NCBI GenBank assembly: GCA_964592335.1
Contig: CAZQEU010000008.1
Span: 1 to 35,324, forward strand
DNA length: 35,324 nt
Reading direction: 5' to 3'
Origin: CAZKUB01 sp964592335
Lineage (GTDB): Archaea > Thermoplasmatota > E2 > DHVEG-1
The notes under the pieces are model-generated. The model worked only from the letters and a program-made list of their open reading frames with translations, searched no databases and was not told where the DNA came from. Made by a program: the position numbers and the translations under genes. Position 1 is the stretch's first letter. Each line of letters begins with the position of its first letter. This document shows, in pieces, positions 7,257-16,291 of this stretch.

Positions 7257-7544
7257 ATTATCATCTAAATCTTAGAATTATCCTATAAGTTTTAACATTT
7301 TTGGAAAAAACATATTTCACATCTATAGTAAAATCAATTAGTTTTATCTCCCGAATGCGACATCCTACTCCATTAATATAATATCACCCGCATTTGTAGA
7401 CAGTACGATAAATATGACATAAACTATATATATATGAAGTATTATAGCGGGTAGGCTATTTCACATTTAATCCTGGTTAGAGTGTAATATATAAAGATAA
7501 TTTGAAATAGTAAGTAATAAAGAGGTCCCGGCCTAATTTTTATT
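7257..7544. other. intergenic region with two TATA-like boxes before tRNA-Lys
   Basis: These 288 bases hold no convincing open reading frame. The left part is the promoter of the minus-strand repeat protein (TATA-like near 7282-7294). Two strong plus-strand TATA-like boxes follow at 7424-7434 and 7485-7496. The second is the right distance for a tRNA-Lys precursor starting near 7516-7520. The first could be an alternative promoter or drive a short separate RNA. Confidence 0.4.
7485..7496 (+). promoter_or_regulatory. TATA box of tRNA-Lys and possibly the rpo operon
   Basis: TAATATATAAAG predicts a transcription start about 25 bases downstream, leaving a 5' leader of about 25-30 bases before the mature tRNA. 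No other clear TATA box lies between the tRNA and rpoH. Confidence 0.5.
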
Positions 7545-7618
7545 GGGCCTGTAGCTCAGCTAGGTAGAGCATCTGGCTTTTAACCAGGTGGCCAAGGGTT
7601 CGAATCCCTTCAGGCCCG
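7545..7618 (+). tRNA. tRNA-Lys (anticodon TTT)
   Basis: Cloverleaf: acceptor GGGCCTG (7545-7551) pairs with CAGGCCC (7611-7617), discriminator G at 7618. D-arm GCTCAGC..., anticodon stem TCTGG (7572-7576) with CCAGG (7584-7588), loop CTTTTAA with TTT at 7579-7581. T-arm AAGGG-TTCGAAT-CCCTT. No intron and no encoded CCA. It lies 46 bases before rpoH with no T-run between them, so it is likely cotranscribed with the RNA polymerase operon. Confidence 0.97.
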
Positions 7619-7646
7619 CTAAAAAAACAAGACCAATATTCCTACT

Positions 7647-7652
7647 AGGAGG
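7647..7652 (+). promoter_or_regulatory. strong Shine-Dalgarno of rpoH
   Basis: AGGAGG lies 12 bases before the ATG at 7665. Its presence shows that rpoH is translated from a leadered mRNA, unlike several leaderless genes in this window, and fits cotranscription with the upstream tRNA. Confidence 0.7.
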
Positions 7653-7664
7653 AAAAAATATAAT

Positions 7665-7922
7665 ATGGCAAAAGAAGTGAAACAACAGTTTGAAATAATG
7701 GGTCATGAACTAGTTCCACACCATGAAGTTGTATCTGATGATGAAAAAGAAAAAATAATGAAAAAATTTAACACTTCACCTGATCAACTACCAAAAATCT
7801 TGGAAAACGATCCAGTCTCACTTTCTATAGGGGCAAAACCGGGACAAGTAATAAAAATAACAAGAAAAAGTCACACCGCCAAAGAGGCAGTAGCTTATAG
7901 ATTTGTTATAGAAAGCAAATAA
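7665..7922 (+). CDS. rpoH: DNA-directed RNA polymerase subunit H
   Basis: Small core subunit of archaeal RNA polymerase, equal to the C-terminal domain of eukaryotic Rpb5. It sits at the lower jaw near downstream DNA. The 85-residue protein carries the family signature HELVPHHEVVSDDEK near residues 14-28, then LPKILENDPVS and GAKPGQVIKITRKS. The family ends with the YRFVIE strand, present here. First protein gene of the rpo operon, followed after 40 bases by rpoB. The ATG is supported by AGGAGG. Confidence 0.97.
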   Translation: MAKEVKQQFEIMGHELVPHHEVVSDDEKEKIMKKFNTSPDQLPKILENDPVSLSIGAKPGQVIKITRKSHTAKEAVAYRFVIESK

Positions 7923-7962
7923 AATAATTGAGTTTAATGTAAATATATGGGGTAATTAATGT

Positions 7963-10900
7963 ATGAGAGATATTGTTGACTCTTTTTATAAAGAAAGAAG
8001 TATAGTAAACCACCAGATTGCTTCTTACAATGATTTTTTAGAAAGAAGATTACAAAGCATTGTAGATAGCACAACAATTGGTCAAGACGAAGAAATGATA
8101 AAAGGTTTTATATATCCAGAAATCGAAGGATACAAAATAAAATTTGGTAAAATCAGAGTGGGAAAACCAGAGGTAAAAGAGGCAGATGGGACAATAAGGC
8201 CACTGACTCCAATGGAAGCACGCCTACGTGATTTAACATACGAAGCACCATTGACTCTAGAGTTTATACCTGTCAAAGATGATGTAGAGTATGATCCTGA
8301 AGAAGTAAGAGTTGGTGAACTACCAATAATGCTTAAGTCACAAGCATGTAACCTTGCAAAACAGACAATAGAAGATAAAAAAAGCCATGAAATAACATTT
8401 GAGGAATACAAAAAAGAACTACAAAAAATACAGGAAGATCCACTTGATCCAGGTGGCTATTTTATAAGTAATGGTACAGAGCGTGTATTGATAACTGTTG
8501 AAGATCTTGCACCAAACCGTGTACTTGTTGAAACCAGCACCAGATACGGCCGTGATATAGAAGTAGCAAAAGTATTCTCACAAAAAGAAGGATACAGAGC
8601 ACTCACCGTCGTTGAAAAGAAAAAAGATGGAATGTTAATGGTTTCACTACCAACAACATACGGTCAGATACCACTTATGATACTCCTGCGTTCTCTTGGG
8701 ATGGAAAACGATGAAGAAATCGTGGATGTAATAAGTGTCGATCCTAAAATGGAGCCTTACATCCTTGCAAATATAGAAGAATGTGCAAACGAATATGGAA
8801 TAACTACAAAAGATGAAGCAATAGCATATCTTGGTAAAAAATTCGCAGGTGGGCAAGCAAAAGAATATCGTGTAAAACGTGTAGAGACACTTATGGATAG
8901 GAACTTACTCCCACATCTTGGAAATGACCCCACAGACAGACTTACAAAAGCAATTTTTATGGCACGTATGGGAATGGCTGTACTCGAACTTGCACTTGGA
9001 AACCGTGAACCAGATGATAAAGACCACTATGCTAACAAACGTTTGAAGCTTGCAGGAGATCTAATGGAGGATCTTTTCCGTGTCGCATTTACCGCACTTT
9101 GTAAAGATTTAAAATATCAGATAGAGCGCATTCATGCAAAAGGAAAAGAGATAAAAATCAGCTCAAGTCTCAGATCCGATGTTTTAAGCCAACGTATACA
9201 TCATGCTCTTGCAACTGGTAACTGGGTTGGAGGACGTGCAGGTATATCCCAGCTTTTAGACAGAACAAGTAACCTTGCAGTATTATCTCACCTGCGTCGT
9301 GTAACATCACCACTTACTCGTTCACAACCTCACTTTGAAGCACGTGATCTTCATAGTACACAATGGGGAAGACTTTGTCCAAATGAAACACCTGAAGGGC
9401 CAAACTGTGGTCTTGTAAAAAATCTTGCTCTTGCAGTTGAAATATCTGAAGGTTTTCCAGAACAAGAAGTTGAAAATATATTAAAAGATCTGGGAATAAG
9501 AGAAATTACAAAAAAATCAACAGGGACACGTGTTTATCTCAATGGAGATCTTATTGGAATGCACTCTGATGGAAAAGAACTTGTTAAAAAACTTCGTGAG
9601 AAAAGACGTAAAGGTCTTTTAAACAACGAGGTAAACATTGCTTTTTATGAAGATGCAAATGATGTGATTGTAAGCTGCGATTCTGGAAGGCTGAGAAGAC
9701 CACTTGCAATTGTAGAAAAAGGCAAACTTTTATTGACAAAAAAATATATTGATGATCTTAAAAGCGGAAGGAAACGCTGGATAGATTTAATAAACGAAGG
9801 AATAGTAGAATACATAGATGCTGAAGAAGAGGAAAACACACTTATTGCATTAAAAGAAGAGAACATAACCGAAGATTGTACTCATATGGAGATGGATCCG
9901 ATGTGTATACTTGGGATTGGAAGTTCTCTTGTTCCATATCCTGAACACAATTCTTCACCACGTATCACTATGGGTGCTGGTATGGGTAAACAGAGCCTTG
10001 GTTTTGGAGCATCAAACTATAGAATCCGGCCAGATACACGTGGTCACTTAATGCATTATCCTCAGCAACAACTTGTACAAACCCATCCTGTAAAATACCT
10101 TAAATTTGCAGAAAGACCCGCAGGACAAAACTTCGTGGTAGCTGTTGCATCATACAAAGGCTACAACATGGAAGATGCACTGGTTATGAGCAAAGCAAGT
10201 GTTGAACGCGGTCTTGCAAGAAGTCATTTCTTTAGAACATATAGCAGCGAAGAAAAAAGATATCCTGGTGGACAGGAAGATCATTTTGAAGTACCAAACC
10301 CTGAATGCAGAGGCGTACGATCTGAAGAAGCATATGTAAGCCTTGGTGAGGATGGTCTTATATCACCTGAAAGTGATGTAAAAGGATCAGATGTTTTAAT
10401 AGGAAAGACTTCACCACCTCGTTTTCTTGAAGAACCAACTGATTTTTTAACACCTCAAAAACGTCGTGAGACATCTGTTACAGTTCAACATGGAGAAGGA
10501 GGAACAGTTGACAAAGTAATGCTTTCTGAATCAGTAAACGGCTCAAGAATGGTTAAAATAAAGGTTCGTGAGGAAAGAATACCTGAACTTGGGGATAAAT
10601 TTGCAAGTAAACACGGACAGAAAGGTGTTGTTGGAATCCTTGTCCCTCAGGAAAACATGCCTTTTAACGAACATGGTATGAGCCCCGATCTAGTAATCAA
10701 TCCACATGCAATTCCTTCACGTATGACTGTAGGTCACGTTCTAGAGATGATAGGGGGAAAAGTAGGATCACTGGAAGGACGTATCGTAGATGGAACTGCT
10801 TTTAGTGGAGAAAATGAAGGAGATTTAAGAAGGCTATTAGTTGAAAACGGTTTTAAACATAATGGTAAAGAGATTTTATACAATGGTGAAACAGGTAAAC

Positions 10901-11325
10901 CTCTGGAGTGCGATATTTTTGTTGGATGTATCTATTATCAGAAACTACATCATATGGTAGCAGGTAAAATACATGCAAGAAGTAGAGGACCAGTACAGAT
11001 TCTTACCCGTCAGCCAACTGAAGGACGTGCCCGTGAAGGAGGCCTTCGTTTTGGTGAGATGGAAAGAGATTGTCTCATAGGCCATGGTGCATCTATGGTT
11101 ATAAAAGATAGGCTTCTTGATGAATCTGATTTAACTATAAAATATGTATGTAATACTTGTGGACATGTAGCAATACAGGATAGACATGGATCACTTAGAT
11201 GTACAGTATGCGGTGATAAAGCAGAGATTTATCCGATTGAAATGAGTTATGCATTTAAGCTATTGATCGATGAGCTGAAATCTCTTGCAATTGCGCCTAG
11301 AATTAGGCTGGAGTCTTTGGTGTGA
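7963..11325 (+). CDS. rpoB: DNA-directed RNA polymerase subunit B (unsplit)
   Basis: Second largest catalytic subunit. The 1120 residues cover the whole of B, so the gene is not divided into B'' and B' as in many methanogens and halophiles. Visible landmarks are the FISNGTERVL fork region (here YFISNGTERVLITVEDLAPNR, in part), LCPNETPEGPNCGLVKNLAL, the GYNMEDALVMSK motif, the GDKFASKHGQKGVVG switch and wall region, PHAIPSRMTVGH, and a C-terminal zinc finger (CNTCGHVA ... CTVCG) followed by the conserved YAFKLLIDELKSL end. The ATG at 7963 begins MRDIVDSFYKER, as expected. It sits in operon order between rpoH and rpoA1. The stop is only 10 bases before the rpoA1 start. Confidence 0.98.
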   Translation: MRDIVDSFYKERSIVNHQIASYNDFLERRLQSIVDSTTIGQDEEMIKGFIYPEIEGYKIKFGKIRVGKPEVKEADGTIRPLTPMEARLRDLTYEAPLTLEFIPVKDDVEYDPEEVRVGELPIMLKSQACNLAKQTIEDKKSHEITFEEYKKELQKIQEDPLDPGGYFISNGTERVLITVEDLAPNRVLVETSTRYGRDIEVAKVFSQKEGYRALTVVEKKKDGMLMVSLPTTYGQIPLMILLRSLGMENDEEIVDVISVDPKMEPYILANIEECANEYGITTKDEAIAYLGKKFAGGQAKEYRVKRVETLMDRNLLPHLGNDPTDRLTKAIFMARMGMAVLELALGNREPDDKDHYANKRLKLAGDLMEDLFRVAFTALCKDLKYQIERIHAKGKEIKISSSLRSDVLSQRIHHALATGNWVGGRAGISQLLDRTSNLAVLSHLRRVTSPLTRSQPHFEARDLHSTQWGRLCPNETPEGPNCGLVKNLALAVEISEGFPEQEVENILKDLGIREITKKSTGTRVYLNGDLIGMHSDGKELVKKLREKRRKGLLNNEVNIAFYEDANDVIVSCDSGRLRRPLAIVEKGKLLLTKKYIDDLKSGRKRWIDLINEGIVEYIDAEEEENTLIALKEENITEDCTHMEMDPMCILGIGSSLVPYPEHNSSPRITMGAGMGKQSLGFGASNYRIRPDTRGHLMHYPQQQLVQTHPVKYLKFAERPAGQNFVVAVASYKGYNMEDALVMSKASVERGLARSHFFRTYSSEEKRYPGGQEDHFEVPNPECRGVRSEEAYVSLGEDGLISPESDVKGSDVLIGKTSPPRFLEEPTDFLTPQKRRETSVTVQHGEGGTVDKVMLSESVNGSRMVKIKVREERIPELGDKFASKHGQKGVVGILVPQENMPFNEHGMSPDLVINPHAIPSRMTVGHVLEMIGGKVGSLEGRIVDGTAFSGENEGDLRRLLVENGFKHNGKEILYNGETGKPLECDIFVGCIYYQKLHHMVAGKIHARSRGPVQILTRQPTEGRAREGGLRFGEMERDCLIGHGASMVIKDRLLDESDLTIKYVCNTCGHVAIQDRHGSLRCTVCGDKAEIYPIEMSYAFKLLIDELKSLAIAPRIRLESLV

Positions 11326-11335
11326 GGTGAAAAAA

Positions 11336-14008
11336 ATGGAACGAGTTAAAAGTATAACCAAAAAAATAGGCAGCATTGATTTCTCACTTCTTTCACCCAA
11401 TGAAGTTCGTAAAATGAGTGCTACAAAAGTCATAACTGCAGATACATATGATGATGATGGTTTTCCAATTCCAATGGGTCTTATGGACCCAAGACTTGGT
11501 GTAATTGAACCTGGTCTACGTTGTAAAACCTGTGGACTTCGCGTTGGAAAAGATAAATGCCCAGGTCATTTCGGTCATATCGACCTTGCGATGCCTGTGA
11601 TTCATGTAGGACTTGTAAAAACAATTCGTGATTGCCTTCGTTCAACATGCAGAGAATGCGGAAAAATCAAGCTTACCAAAAAAGAAAAAGAAGATTTTAT
11701 GCTAGAACTTGAACGATACAAAACAGAAGGCAGAGATAACAAATATCTTCTCAAACAAATAATCAAAGTTTGTAGAAAAGCAGATAAATGCCCACATTGC
11801 GGCAGAGAAGTAGGAAAAATAGAGCTTGACAAGCCTACTAGCCTTCGTGAAAATGGTAAAAAACTTACGCCTTCAGAGGTACGTGAATGGCTTGAAAAAA
11901 TACCTGATGAAGATTTACCTCTTTTAAAGATAAACAAAAAAACTGCTCGTCCTGAATGGATGGTCTTAACTGTATTACCAGTACCACCTGTAACAGTCAG
12001 ACCTAGTGTTACACTTGAGTCAGGTGAGCGATCAGAAGATGATCTTACACACAAACTTGTAGATGTAATTCGTATCAACCAGCGCCTTCAGGAAAACCGT
12101 GATGCAGGAGCACCACAGCTTATCGTAGAGGATTTATGGGAATTATTACAGTATCATATCACAACATATTTGGATAATCAAACAAGTGGTATACCACCTG
12201 CACGTCACAGATCAGGTAGACCACTTAAAACACTTGCACAGCGTCTTAAAGGAAAAGAAGGGCGTTTCAGAAGTAATCTATCAGGAAAAAGAGTTAACTT
12301 TAGCGCTCGTACAGTAATCTCCCCAGATCCAAATCTTAGTATCAATGAACTTGGAGTTCCAATTGAAATTGCAAAGGAACTCACAGTTCCAGTAAAAGTT
12401 ACAGCTCATAATTTAGAATGGTGTAAAAAACTTATAAAAATGAAAAAAGATGTTATTGACAACAACGCCGATGAATACATCCCTAGTGTAAACTACGTGG
12501 TAAGAAACACTGATGGTATGAAACAACGTATGAAAATAACTGAGAGAAACTCAGAGGATGTAGCAGAAAAACTAGCACCAGGAGATAAACTAGAAAGACA
12601 GCTTATGAATGGAGATATAACACTATTCAATCGTCAGCCATCATTGCATCGTATGAGTATGATGGCACATCGTGTAAAAGTAGTACCATACAAAACATTC
12701 AGGTTCAACCTATGTGTATGTCCACCATATAACGCTGATTTTGATGGTGATGAGATGAATCTTCATCTAATACAGGGTGAAGAAGCACAAGCTGAAGCAG
12801 AGATACTTATGAAAGTACAAGAAAACATTCTTTCACCTCGTTTCGGAGGAGCAATTATTGGTGGAATACATGATCATATATCAGGTTGTTTTCTTTTAAC
12901 ACATAAAGAAAGAAAGATTTCACCAGGTTATGCATCACATATTCTTTCAGCGTGGGACTATGAAGGAAAAGTTGAAGAAAAAACAGATGAAAAAGGAAAT
13001 AAATATATATCTGGAAAAGAGATATTTAGCGCGCTTTTACCAGATGATCTAAACCTGCAGTACAAGTCAAAAACATGTCTTAACTGTGAAAAATGTACAG
13101 CACCCGATTGTCCACATGATGCTTATGTAATAATTAAGAAAGGAAAGCTTTTACAAGGAACAGTTGATGAAAACAGCATTGGTGCATTTAAGGGTAGAAT
13201 ACTTGACAGAATCATTCGTGATCATGGTATGGATGCAGGCCGTGCATTTATAGACAATGTAACACGTATGGCTGTTGCAGGGATAACACTCTTTGGATTT
13301 ACCACATCAATTGATGATGAGGATATTCCTGATGAGGCAAAAAGACAAATCGAGGAAGGTCTTGATAAGGCTATGAAGAAGATACGTGGTCTTGTAAAAG
13401 CATATGAGAATGATGAGCTTGAAAGCCTACCTGGACGTAGTCTTGAAGAAACACTTGAAATGGAGATAATGCGTGTTACCGGTCGTGCCCGTGACATGGC
13501 AGGTGAAATTGCAGGTAGACACCTTGGTCTAAACAACAGCGCAGTTATTATGGCTAAATCAGGTGCCCGTGGCTCTATGCTTAACCTTTCTCAGATGAGT
13601 GGTTGTGTGGGTCAACAGGCAGTTAGAGGAGAGCGTATTCACCGAGGATACCAGTATAGAACACTACCTCACTTTAAAAAAGGAGACCTTGGAGCAAGTG
13701 CCAAAGGTTTTGTTGCAAGTAGCTATAAGACAGGTCTTACACCAACAGAGTATTTCTTCCATAGTATGGGAGGTCGTGAAGGTCTTGTCGACACTGCAGT
13801 TAGAACCAGTAGATCAGGTTACATGCAGAGACGTCTCATAAACGCTCTTGAAGATGTAAAAGTTGAAAATGATAGTACAGTAAGGCAAGCAGGTGGTCAG
13901 ATTATACAGTTTACATATGGAGAAGATGGTATCGATCCGACAAGAAGCATAAATGGAAAAGCAGTTGATATAGAACGGATAATTAATGATATTAAAGAGG
14001 GGATTTAA
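11336..14008 (+). CDS. rpoA1: DNA-directed RNA polymerase subunit A'
   Basis: N-terminal part of the largest subunit, holding the catalytic Mg site. The triple aspartate motif NADFDGDEMNLH is at residues 466-477 (D468, D470, D472). Zinc binding near the N-terminus reads CKTCGLRVGKDKCPGHFGHI, and a second cysteine set follows (CRECG, CPHCG). A further cysteine group (CLNCEKCTAPDCPH) lies in the middle. The bridge-helix and trigger-loop neighbourhood includes MSGCVGQQAVRGERI and LTPTEYFFHSMGGREGLVDTAV, ending before the A''-specific region. The start is placed at the ATG at 11336, not a longer reading from 11285, because GAGGTGA lies immediately upstream and the homologous start MERVKSITKKIGSIDFSLLSP follows. 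The stop overlaps the rpoA2 start by one base (TAATG). Confidence 0.98.
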   Translation: MERVKSITKKIGSIDFSLLSPNEVRKMSATKVITADTYDDDGFPIPMGLMDPRLGVIEPGLRCKTCGLRVGKDKCPGHFGHIDLAMPVIHVGLVKTIRDCLRSTCRECGKIKLTKKEKEDFMLELERYKTEGRDNKYLLKQIIKVCRKADKCPHCGREVGKIELDKPTSLRENGKKLTPSEVREWLEKIPDEDLPLLKINKKTARPEWMVLTVLPVPPVTVRPSVTLESGERSEDDLTHKLVDVIRINQRLQENRDAGAPQLIVEDLWELLQYHITTYLDNQTSGIPPARHRSGRPLKTLAQRLKGKEGRFRSNLSGKRVNFSARTVISPDPNLSINELGVPIEIAKELTVPVKVTAHNLEWCKKLIKMKKDVIDNNADEYIPSVNYVVRNTDGMKQRMKITERNSEDVAEKLAPGDKLERQLMNGDITLFNRQPSLHRMSMMAHRVKVVPYKTFRFNLCVCPPYNADFDGDEMNLHLIQGEEAQAEAEILMKVQENILSPRFGGAIIGGIHDHISGCFLLTHKERKISPGYASHILSAWDYEGKVEEKTDEKGNKYISGKEIFSALLPDDLNLQYKSKTCLNCEKCTAPDCPHDAYVIIKKGKLLQGTVDENSIGAFKGRILDRIIRDHGMDAGRAFIDNVTRMAVAGITLFGFTTSIDDEDIPDEAKRQIEEGLDKAMKKIRGLVKAYENDELESLPGRSLEETLEMEIMRVTGRARDMAGEIAGRHLGLNNSAVIMAKSGARGSMLNLSQMSGCVGQQAVRGERIHRGYQYRTLPHFKKGDLGASAKGFVASSYKTGLTPTEYFFHSMGGREGLVDTAVRTSRSGYMQRRLINALEDVKVENDSTVRQAGGQIIQFTYGEDGIDPTRSINGKAVDIERIINDIKEGI

Positions 14009-15474
14009 TGGCAAAGAAAAAATCCACTAAAAAAACAAAAGATAAAGAAGAAACAAAAAAACAGAAGAAAAACACTAAAACCACAAAAAAAGTTAAAAAA
14101 ACAAGTAAAACCAAAAAAACAACCCCAAAAAAGAAAGATACAAAAAAAGTAAAACCAAAAAAACAACCAAAGAAGACAAAAAAGACTACTAGCAAAAAAA
14201 CTTCATCTAAAAAAACAAAGAAAACAAAAAGCAAAAAGAAAAAAAAGGAAGAAATAAAAACAGTTGTGACACCACCAAAAGAAAAAAAGAAAGAAAGTGC
14301 AGAGAGCAAAAAGCTAAGAACAAAAATTGAAAAAATACTAAAAGATCGTAATCTGAATCCTTATATCATCGATGAGATAATCACGAATGTTTTAAATGAC
14401 AAAAAACTTGAATCCAAAATAGAAAAAATAGTAAACACAACTTTTGATCATTACGAAAAAAACTTAATTGATAACGCAGAGGCATGCGGCATTGTAGGTG
14501 CACAGAGTATCGGAGAACCTGGTACTCAGATGACAATGAGAACATTTCACTACGCAGGTGTCGCAGAGATAAACGTAACTCTTGGTCTTCCTCGTTTAAT
14601 AGAAATAGTTGATGCACGTAGTACTCCCTCTACACCAATGATGAACATATATCTAAGAGATGAATACAAGCTTAATTCAAAACTTGCAAAACAAGTAGCA
14701 AATCAGATAGAAATAACACTTCTAAACAGTATAGCAGATATAGAAGCAGATCTAACCAATCTAGTGATAAATGTAAAACCTGATGCCAAAACAATAGAGG
14801 ATAAAAACATAACACTTGAAGAGCTCACAGAAACCATAAAAAAGATAAGGAAAATCGATGCTAAACTTGAAAAAAAGAAGATCAAAGTCACACTTGATGA
14901 CCCTAGTTATAAAAAACTTTTAGATATAGTAGAAAAACTGAAAAGCCTAAAAGTAAAAGGCATAGATGGGATAAAACGGATAATTATAAGAAAAGAGCCA
15001 AACGAAGGATACGTCATTTATAGTGAAGGCAGCAACCTAGAAAAAGTACTAGAAGTAGAAGGAGTAGACCCATATCGCAGTACAACAAACGATATACAAG
15101 CAGTAGGAAGAGTACTTGGTATTGAAGCTGCAAGAAACATGATAATACAAGAAGCACACAATACACTATCTGAACAGGGTTTAAACGTCGACAAACGCCA
15201 TATCATGCTTGTCTCAGATGTAATGACTGCTAATGGAAACATAAGAGCAATAGGCCGTCATGGAGTATCAAAAGAAAAAGAATCAGTTCTTTCACGTGCA
15301 GCCTTTGAAATAACTGTAAGCCATTTACTTGATGCCGCTCAAAAAGGTGAAACCGATCAACTTGGAGGAGTAGCAGAAAACATTATAGTTGGACAACCCG
15401 TAAACCTGGGTACTGGAGCAGTAAAACTTGTTATGAAAACCAATAAAAAAAGTAAAAAAAAGAAGGGGAAATAA
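14008..15474 (+). CDS. rpoA2: DNA-directed RNA polymerase subunit A'' with lysine-rich N-terminal tail
   Basis: C-terminal part of the largest subunit. The conserved core begins near residue 99 (KKLRTKIEKILKDRNL) and contains the trigger-loop region GIVGAQSIGEPGTQMTMRTFHYAGVAEINVT (in part) and LGLPRLIEIVDARSTPSTPMM. The jaw and clamp portions follow to MLVSDVMTANGNIRAIGRHGVSKEK. The family is normally near 390 residues; this one is 488. The extra part is an N-terminal tail of about 98 residues made mostly of K, T and S with few acidic residues, resembling a histone H1 or basic chromatin tail. The ATG at 14008 overlaps the rpoA1 stop (TAATG) and follows GAGGGG, so the tail is very probably translated. 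No alternative start with a better ribosome site is seen at the core boundary. Confidence 0.97.
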   Translation: MAKKKSTKKTKDKEETKKQKKNTKTTKKVKKTSKTKKTTPKKKDTKKVKPKKQPKKTKKTTSKKTSSKKTKKTKSKKKKKEEIKTVVTPPKEKKKESAESKKLRTKIEKILKDRNLNPYIIDEIITNVLNDKKLESKIEKIVNTTFDHYEKNLIDNAEACGIVGAQSIGEPGTQMTMRTFHYAGVAEINVTLGLPRLIEIVDARSTPSTPMMNIYLRDEYKLNSKLAKQVANQIEITLLNSIADIEADLTNLVINVKPDAKTIEDKNITLEELTETIKKIRKIDAKLEKKKIKVTLDDPSYKKLLDIVEKLKSLKVKGIDGIKRIIIRKEPNEGYVIYSEGSNLEKVLEVEGVDPYRSTTNDIQAVGRVLGIEAARNMIIQEAHNTLSEQGLNVDKRHIMLVSDVMTANGNIRAIGRHGVSKEKESVLSRAAFEITVSHLLDAAQKGETDQLGGVAENIIVGQPVNLGTGAVKLVMKTNKKSKKKKGK

Positions 15475-15477
15475 ACA

Positions 15478-15774
15478 ATGGTTGATGTAGAAAAGGTTTT
15501 AAAAAACACTGTAAAAAAAGGAAAAGTAAAAATAGGTAACAAAGAAACTAAACAAGCATTAGACAAGGGAGATGCAAAAATAGTTATAATGTCAAAAAAC
15601 TGTCCATTCTCCGAAGAAATAAATACTATTGCAAAAAAGAAAAAAACACCTATTTATACTTCAAAATCAAACTCTATAGATCTTGGGTACACCTGTGGTA
15701 AGGCATTTGCAGTTTCAGTTTTTGCAGTACTAGACGATGGCGGCAGCAACATACTAAAGCTTATGAAAAAATAA
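15478..15774 (+). CDS. rpl30e: ribosomal protein L30e
   Basis: A 98-residue L7Ae/L30e-fold RNA-binding protein of the large subunit, and a standard neighbour of rpoA2 and nusA in euryarchaea. Visible features: KGKVKIGNKETKQALDKGDAKIVIMSKNCP (in part), the conserved basic N-terminus and the C-terminal LGYTCGKAFAVSVFAVLDDG. It starts at ATG 15478, three bases after the rpoA2 stop, so it belongs to the same operon. No oddities. Confidence 0.95.
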   Translation: MVDVEKVLKNTVKKGKVKIGNKETKQALDKGDAKIVIMSKNCPFSEEINTIAKKKKTPIYTSKSNSIDLGYTCGKAFAVSVFAVLDDGGSNILKLMKK

Positions 15775-15800
15775 AATAAATATCAAAAATTGTGTTATTT

Positions 15801-16229
15801 ATGACAGATATAATGCTTTCAAACGAAAACATGCAGTACATAAACATGGCCAGCAAAATCACCCATGCAAATATTATAGATTGTTTTATAACAGAGGATG
15901 ACAAACTAATTTTTATAGTTGAAAAAGGACAGATAGGTATAGCACTTGGACCAAAAGCAAAAAACCTTGAAAAACTTAGAAACATGCTCAAAAAAACCAT
16001 TAAATTCGTTGAATACAGCAAAGACAAAGAAAAATTTGTAAGAAATCTTTGTAAACCCTATAAAGTAAAAAATGTATCTTTAGAAGGCGATGAAGAACAT
16101 CCCGTTGCAAAGGTAGAAGTAGAAACAAGTGATAAAAGCAAAATAATAGGTAAAGGTGGACGAAACATAGAAGTAATTCGTAAACTTGCCCAGCGTCACC
16201 ATAATTTTAAAGATGTGCAGATAAAATAA
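15801..16229 (+). CDS. nusA: transcription elongation protein NusA-like (KH domains)
   Basis: Archaeal NusA consists only of two KH RNA-binding domains, without the bacterial N-terminal and S1 parts. The 142-residue protein fits. The first KH includes IGIALGPKAKNLEKLRNMLKK and the second VEVETSDKSKIIGKGGRNIEVIRKLAQRH (in part), with GxxG loops GPKA and GKGG. The start at ATG 15801 is preferred over the GTG at 15792, but no clear ribosome site separates them. It is the last gene of the rpo operon; a run of eight T residues follows. In many euryarchaea rps12 and rps7 come next; they are not here. Confidence 0.92.
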   Translation: MTDIMLSNENMQYINMASKITHANIIDCFITEDDKLIFIVEKGQIGIALGPKAKNLEKLRNMLKKTIKFVEYSKDKEKFVRNLCKPYKVKNVSLEGDEEHPVAKVEVETSDKSKIIGKGGRNIEVIRKLAQRHHNFKDVQIK

Positions 16230-16232
16230 ATC

Positions 16233-16240
16233 TTTTTTTT
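16233..16240 (+). terminator. T8 terminator of the rpo operon
   Basis: Eight T residues lie three bases after the nusA stop. A new TATA box follows at about 16250, which separates this operon from the flavoprotein operon. Confidence 0.5.
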
Positions 16241-16248
16241 AATCCTAA

Positions 16249-16260
16249 TAATTTTTATAC
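16249..16260 (+). promoter_or_regulatory. TATA box of the flavoprotein operon
   Basis: AATTTTTATAC lies about 35-40 bases ahead of the presumed CTG start codon at 16292, predicting a transcription start near 16280 and a short leader carrying GTGGGG (16278-16283). Confidence 0.45.
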
Positions 16261-16291
16261 AGATGCTTTATACTAGAGTGGGGAAAGCTTT

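Noticed and set aside
13992..14309. Minus-strand reading frame of 105 codons opposite the start of rpoA2
   Set aside because: It is the antisense of the lysine-rich tail (AAA/AAG gives phenylalanine and leucine-type codons), which explains its F- and V-rich sequence. It has no ribosome site.
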